Under the pieces are notes generated by a model, which worked only from the letters and a program-made list of their open reading frames with translations, had not been told where the DNA came from and did not search any database. The position numbers were made by a program, and so were the translations under genes. Of a stretch of 18,058 nt of DNA, positions 14,344-18,058 are shown one piece after another. The stretch covers positions 1-18,058 of the forward strand of contig SKOF01000415.1 in NCBI GenBank assembly GCA_007120155.1. The letters are read 5' to 3'. Source of the stretch: Thioalkalivibrio sp. (GTDB taxonomy: Bacteria; Pseudomonadota; Gammaproteobacteria; Ectothiorhodospirales; Ectothiorhodospiraceae). The stretch's first letter is position 1, and each line of letters opens with the position of its first letter.

Positions 14344-15090
14344 TCAGGAGGCTTCTTCCACCTTGGCGATCTCCGCCAGCGCCTCGTCCGTAGTCATGAC
14401 GCGGGCATATCGGTCCTTGATGGTGGTGAGCGTCGCCTTCTGCATCTCCGGGGTCACCGTGGCGCAGCCGTCCTCGATGAGGGTGACGTAGAACCCGAGG
14501 TCGCAGGCGTCACGGATGGCGGTGGATACGCACTCGTTGCTGTACACGCCCGCCACGAACAGGGAGGTGATCTCCAGGTTGCGCAGCACGTACTCCAGAT
14601 TGGTGGAGGTGAACACGCCGCTGGCGGTCTTGTTGATGACGATCTCGTCGCCCTGCGGCGCCACGATCTCCAGGAAATCCGCCTCCCTGGATCCCGGCGC
14701 GGCGTGCAGATTGAGCCGCTTGTGGCCCGGGCCGCGGTCGCGCCCGTCGGCGGTGAGCGACTGGATGCGAGTATGGATGACCTCCAGGCCCACGGCCCGG
14801 AAGGCATCCTGCAGGCGCCGCACGTTGGGCAGCACCAGGGTCTCCAGGCGATGGAAGTAGTACTCGTCGGCCTCCCTGGGCACACCCGGGCGCTCCGCGT
14901 ACGCGAACACCCCGTGGTTACGCGCCGCATCCAGATACTGGAGATCGATGCACAGCAGGGCCGCATGGTGCGCCCCCAGCTCACGCTTGAGTTCCCGGTT
15001 GGTGATCAGCGTATCGCGATACTGATCACGCAGCGGGTCGACGTTGTCGAACCTGGACAGGTCGGTCACGTTGTCCGGCTTGTCATTCAT
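14344..15090 (-). CDS. isochorismatase-fold cysteine amidohydrolase
   Basis: 248 residues from ATG 15090, which overlaps the preceding gene's stop (ATGA) and has AGGAAGAAGG just upstream; a longer frame to 15210 was rejected. The triad of the N-carbamoylsarcosine amidase/biuret hydrolase group is visible: D49 (CIDLQ), K154 (NKTASGVF) and C187 (YSNECV) after the cis-peptide region VAGVYS. Members hydrolyse amide or ureido bonds of small molecules, releasing ammonia or CO2 plus ammonia, in the cytoplasm. The first 40 residues are an extra polar lead. Coupling to the M20 hydrolase gene and the carbamoyltransferase downstream point to a ureido or carbamoyl substrate. Nicotinamidase or true isochorismatase roles are less likely from context but cannot be excluded. 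Confidence 0.85.
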   Translation of the reverse strand: MNDKPDNVTDLSRFDNVDPLRDQYRDTLITNRELKRELGAHHAALLCIDLQYLDAARNHGVFAYAERPGVPREADEYYFHRLETLVLPNVRRLQDAFRAVGLEVIHTRIQSLTADGRDRGPGHKRLNLHAAPGSREADFLEIVAPQGDEIVINKTASGVFTSTNLEYVLRNLEITSLFVAGVYSNECVSTAIRDACDLGFYVTLIEDGCATVTPEMQKATLTTIKDRYARVMTTDEALAEIAKVEEAS

Positions 15091-16373
15091 GCCTTCTTCC
15101 TCTTCGCCTGTTGCTCCCCGGTGGTCGTGCCCGCATCCGCGGCGGCCAGTTGAAGGATGGCGTGAAGCGCCAGGTTGGCGCCTTTCTCGATGTCTTCCCA
15201 CGGCGTCCATTCGGAGGCCGAATGGCTCTTGCCCTCGATACTGGGCACGAAGATCATGCCGGTGCGCGTGGCCGAGCCCATGATCTGGGCATCATGGGCG
15301 GCACCGCTGGGCATGCGCAGGTGTTCGAGGCCCAGTCGCTCGGCAGTCTCCGTCAGCAGCTGCACCAGCCCTGGATCGCAGCGCGTGGGCGGAATCTCGG
15401 AGAGCACGTCGAACTCGAACATCAGGTCACGGCGGCGCGCCAGGGCGGAGAGCGTGCGGCGAAAGGCGTCCGCCAGGTTCCTCAGGGTCTCCCCGTCGGT
15501 GTCGCGCACATCCAGGGAGAAGCTGGTCTCGCCGGGCACGGTATTGGCGGCCCCGGGCTTGAGTTCCACGCGGCCGATGGTGGCGCGGCTGTGGGGGCTG
15601 CCGTGTTCCTCCAGAATGCGGTTGATCTCGCCGGCAAACTCCGCCAGGCCCTGGAAGCTGTCGGCACGCATGTCCATGGGGGTCGTGCCCGCATGGTTGG
15701 TCTGGCCCCTGAAGTGCGCATCCCACTTGAAGAGCCCCGTGATGGCATCCACGATGCCGATCGGCACATGATTGCGGTCCAGGACGGGGCCCTGTTCGAT
15801 ATGCAGCTCCAGATAGGCATGGATGGATTCCGGTGCGCGGCGCGCGAACAATGCCGCGTTGGCATCCAGACCCCAGGCGGCCATGGCCTCGGTGAGGGCC
15901 ACACCATCCAGATCCCGGGCATTGTGAATGGTCGCCGGCGTGAGCTGCCCGGCGATCGCCTGCGAACCGAACAGGCCGCCGAAACGGCCCTCCTCGTCGG
16001 TGAAGTCCACCACCTCCAGAGGATGCCTGAGCGGGACGCCCGCCTCCTGGATGGTGCGCATCACCTCCAGGCCCACCAGCACGCCGAGCGCGCCGTCCAG
16101 CGGACCTCCGCCCGGCACGGTGTCCAGATGCGAGCCCATCATCACGCTGGCGCGCTTGCCGTCCCAGTCCAAGCGCGCGTGCAGATTGGCGGCGCCGTCC
16201 TCGAAGACATCGAGACCCGCGTCCTCGATGCGTGAACGGAACCAGCGCCTGCCCTCCAGGTCACCGTCACTGAAGGCCATGCGGTGAATCCCCTGATCCT
16301 CCTTCTGGCCGATGCGTGAGAGACTCTGCACATCCTCGCGCAGGCGTTCGAAGTTGACTCTGATGTCATCCAT
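15087..16373 (-). CDS. M20 family N-carbamoyl-L-amino acid hydrolase / allantoate amidohydrolase-like
   Basis: 428 residues. Metal ligands of the HyuC/AllC group are all visible: H82 (GSHLDTV), D93 (PLDGALG), E128 (TDEEGRFGG), H191 (LELHIEQGPVLD) and H384 (EGKSHSASE). The dimerisation lid shows GQTNHAGTTPMD (H227), and AANTVPGE, DVRD and AAHDAQ mark the substrate site. Enzymes of this group cleave N-carbamoyl amino acids to amino acid, CO2 and ammonia, or allantoate to ureidoglycine. Length is typical (about 410-430); the last 15 residues are a Lys/Gln tail. It is the first structural gene after the MarR gene (89-bp gap) and overlaps the isochorismatase-fold gene by four bases. Which ureido compound it takes cannot be read from sequence alone. 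Confidence 0.9.
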   Translation of the reverse strand: MDDIRVNFERLREDVQSLSRIGQKEDQGIHRMAFSDGDLEGRRWFRSRIEDAGLDVFEDGAANLHARLDWDGKRASVMMGSHLDTVPGGGPLDGALGVLVGLEVMRTIQEAGVPLRHPLEVVDFTDEEGRFGGLFGSQAIAGQLTPATIHNARDLDGVALTEAMAAWGLDANAALFARRAPESIHAYLELHIEQGPVLDRNHVPIGIVDAITGLFKWDAHFRGQTNHAGTTPMDMRADSFQGLAEFAGEINRILEEHGSPHSRATIGRVELKPGAANTVPGETSFSLDVRDTDGETLRNLADAFRRTLSALARRRDLMFEFDVLSEIPPTRCDPGLVQLLTETAERLGLEHLRMPSGAAHDAQIMGSATRTGMIFVPSIEGKSHSASEWTPWEDIEKGANLALHAILQLAAADAGTTTGEQQAKRKKA

Positions 16374-16462
16374 ATATCGTTGTGCTCCTCCCGGACATGC
16401 CGGATGGAACCGCGCTACGGGTCCCCATACTCAACGGAGCCCGCTGCGGCGTACGTGACTGG

Positions 16463-16987
16463 TTACTCATCCCCCGCGATGGGGCGAAGGGCCGCGCGCT
16501 CGTCGCGCGCCTTCATGCGCTCCAGCAGCGCTGCCAGGCCGGATTCCAGAGCAGCCAGCTGCTGCTCCGGCAGCGCCTGAAGCGCACGGTTGAGATCCCC
16601 CTGCGCCGGCGCGGGCGCCGCCCGAAGCAAGGTTTCACCCCGGTCGGTGAGAAACAGGCTCACCACCCGCTGGTCCACGCCTGTCCTGCGGCGCTCCACC
16701 AGCCGCTTGCCCTCGAGCTTGTCGAGCATGTTGGAAGCCGTGGAGGGATGGATCAACAGGCGTTGCGACAGGTCCCCCACCCTCAGACCCGGCGCGCGGT
16801 GCAGTTCCCAGAGCGCCCAGAGCTGCGCGGCGCTGACCCCGCAGGTCTTCTCGATGCTGCGGGAATGGGTCTGCAGGGCACGGTAGACCACGCGCAACTG
16901 GCGGATCACCGCCTGCACGCCGGCCGGCGGGGTGCCGGAATCATTGGGACCCGGCGATCCGGCCACGGAGGAATGCGTCAGGGACAT
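16463..16987 (-). CDS. MarR-family transcriptional regulator
   Basis: 174 residues. After a 22-residue polar lead, a helical dimerisation part and winged helix-turn-helix follow (about 45-125): VSAAQLWALWELHRAPGL, LSQRLLIHPSTASNMLDKLE as the recognition region, and the wing VERRRTGVDQRVVSLFLT. MarR proteins bind as dimers to inverted repeats and usually respond to small ligands. The gene is first in the minus-strand cluster and divergent from the sucrose synthase gene, with an imperfect palindrome between them. Autoregulation and control of the ureide-type genes is the simplest reading. The 89-bp gap 16374-16462 after it has no clear terminator. Confidence 0.88.
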   Translation of the reverse strand: MSLTHSSVAGSPGPNDSGTPPAGVQAVIRQLRVVYRALQTHSRSIEKTCGVSAAQLWALWELHRAPGLRVGDLSQRLLIHPSTASNMLDKLEGKRLVERRRTGVDQRVVSLFLTDRGETLLRAAPAPAQGDLNRALQALPEQQLAALESGLAALLERMKARDERAALRPIAGDE

Positions 16988-17004
16988 GGCTTACAGTAAT
17001 CTGT

Positions 17005-17028
17005 TTGCAACAAAGTATTTTTGTACAA
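17005..17028. promoter_or_regulatory. candidate MarR operator in a divergent promoter region
   Basis: ACAAA (17010-17014) and TTTGT (17020-17024) are perfect inverted arms around GTATT, with outer TT and AA also matching. This AT-rich palindrome lies between the MarR gene (start 16987) and the sucrose synthase gene (start 17104). TACAAT (17024-17029) on the plus strand and TTGTAC on the minus strand overlap it and could be promoter elements. A dimeric regulator bound here could affect both genes. Confidence 0.45.
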
Positions 17029-17103
17029 TAACATCTGACACGCCACAAACTCAATGCGGGCGCCGGTGTCGGATGTGCCTACCGCCCGTCTTCGGAGAAT
17101 CCC

Positions 17104-18058
17104 ATGACCCAGCAGCTTCAGGACCGCCTGCAGGCACAACGCGAGGCCGCTTACCTCTTGCTGCGGCGTTACCTTTCCCTGGGCCGCCCCTTCCTGCTGC
17201 GCTCGGAGCTGCGCGACGTGTTTGACGCACTCTGCCTGGAGCAGGACGATGCTGGACTCGCCGACAGCCCGCTGGCGCGCATCGTGGATGACTGCCAGGA
17301 GGCGGTCCTGGCTGCCCCCTGGGTGTGCCTCGCCCTGCGTCCGCGCATCGGGCGCTGGTCGTTCGTACGCATTCACGCGGATGATCTGGGGGTGGAGGAA
17401 CTCACCGTGAGCCGGTTCCTGGAGATCAAGGAGCACCTGGTCTGCCCCGCACCGCGTCACACGCGGCCGCTGGAGTTCGACATCGAGCCCTTCAACCGGG
17501 AGTTCCCGCAGATGCGCGAGACCCGGTCCATCGGACGCGGCATGGAGTTTCTCAACCGCAAGCTCTCCAGCCAGCTGTTCGATCGTGCCAACGGCGGACT
17601 CGACAAGCTGTTCCTGTTCCTGCGCGAGCATCGCTGCGACGGCCGGTTGCTGATGATCAACGACCACATCGGCAACGTGGACGCCCTGCGCACCGCCATC
17701 CGCGATGCGGAAAAATACCTGTCCCGGCAACGCCGCGAGACCGCCTGGCCCGAGATCGCCCACGAACTGCAGCACCTGGGCTTCGAGCCCGGCTGGGGGC
17801 GGGATGCGGGCCGGGTCCTGGACACCCTTCGCCTGCTCTCGGAACTGCTCGAGGCGCCGTCTCCGGAGAGCCTGGAGCGGTTCCTGGCGCGCATTCCCAT
17901 GATCTTCAGCCTCCTGATTCTCTCGCCCCATGGCTTTTTCGGCCAGGCCGGCGTGCTCGGCCTGCCGGACACGGGCGGACAGGTGGTCTACATCCTGGAC
18001 CAGGTCAGGGCGCTGGAGCGCGAAATGCGCGACCGGCTCTCGGAGCAGGGCCTGGAGA
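17104..18058 (+). CDS. sucrose synthase, N-terminal part (runs off the window)
   Basis: 318 residues are visible from ATG 17104, with GGAG seven bases upstream; the frame is open to the end. The helical N-terminal regulatory region of sucrose synthases covers about 1-265 (EFDIEPFNREFPQMRETRSIGRG, FLNRKLSS, LLMINDHIGNVDALR are recognisable pieces). The GT-B catalytic domain begins near residue 270 with LILSPHGFFGQAGVLGLPDT, followed by GGQVVYILDQVRALE. The enzyme interconverts sucrose plus a nucleoside diphosphate with NDP-glucose and fructose. In bacteria it is known from some cyanobacteria, nitrifiers and halophilic Gammaproteobacteria that use sucrose as a compatible solute or reserve. About 60 percent of the usual 790-800 residues lies outside. 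It is not part of the minus-strand cluster but shares its promoter region with the MarR gene. Confidence 0.95.
   Translation, partial: MTQQLQDRLQAQREAAYLLLRRYLSLGRPFLLRSELRDVFDALCLEQDDAGLADSPLARIVDDCQEAVLAAPWVCLALRPRIGRWSFVRIHADDLGVEELTVSRFLEIKEHLVCPAPRHTRPLEFDIEPFNREFPQMRETRSIGRGMEFLNRKLSSQLFDRANGGLDKLFLFLREHRCDGRLLMINDHIGNVDALRTAIRDAEKYLSRQRRETAWPEIAHELQHLGFEPGWGRDAGRVLDTLRLLSELLEAPSPESLERFLARIPMIFSLLILSPHGFFGQAGVLGLPDTGGQVVYILDQVRALEREMRDRLSEQGLE

Noticed and set aside
1..18058. CRISPR arrays, tRNA, rRNA and insertion sequences
   Set aside because: I saw no regularly spaced repeats, no cloverleaf-like sequence, and no transposase motif or terminal inverted repeats anywhere in the window.

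Overview
The window looks like chromosomal DNA of a high-GC, denitrifying Gammaproteobacterium. A complete heme d1 assembly operon in the Pseudomonas-like gene order sits near a bacterial sucrose synthase, a combination that fits halophilic sulfur oxidisers of the Ectothiorhodospiraceae (Thioalkalivibrio-like). That placement is inference from gene content; there is no rRNA or marker gene here.

Layout. (1) 1-1425: a small-gene region of visibly lower GC than the rest. It holds the tail of an unknown gene, a small exported protein, an attC-like inverted repeat, a small four-helix membrane protein and a tiny CxH/CxxC protein. (2) 8574-1457, minus strand: nirE-nirC-nirF-nirD-nirL-nirG-nirH-nirJ-nirN, one tightly packed operon, mostly overlapping or a few bases apart. 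The cytochrome cd1 nitrite reductase gene nirS is not in the window. An FNR/Dnr-type box at 8791-8804 lies a class II distance upstream of a good -10 element. (3) 8946-10814: a small exported protein (plus strand), then an MscS channel and an exported DUF302 protein (minus strand, MscS first). (4) 16987-10926, minus strand: a MarR-type regulator, an M20 N-carbamoyl-amino-acid hydrolase/allantoate amidohydrolase-like enzyme, an isochorismatase-fold amidohydrolase, an aspartate-carbamoyltransferase-like protein and a long glutamine-dependent asparagine synthase-like protein. Two repeat-rich intergenic stretches flank the last gene. (5) 17104 to the end, plus strand: the N-terminal part of a sucrose synthase, divergent from the MarR gene.

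How the parts work together. The nir genes cover uroporphyrinogen III to heme d1: NirE methylates, NirDLGH decarboxylate siroheme, NirJ is the radical-SAM step, NirF and NirN finish the cofactor in the periplasm, and NirC is a small cytochrome c. Siroheme formation itself (CysG-type dehydrogenase/chelatase) must be supplied from elsewhere.

The most unusual part is region 4. The carbamoyltransferase keeps the carbamoyl-phosphate site (STRTR, 80s-loop Lys, HPTQ) but lacks the Arg229/Gln231 pair that holds aspartate in E. coli ATCase. It is followed by a likely ATP-dependent amidotransferase and preceded by two enzymes of families that split ureido (N-carbamoyl) compounds. This suggests a dedicated ureido-compound pathway with an unknown acceptor rather than pyrimidine synthesis. 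That is a hypothesis from sequence only.
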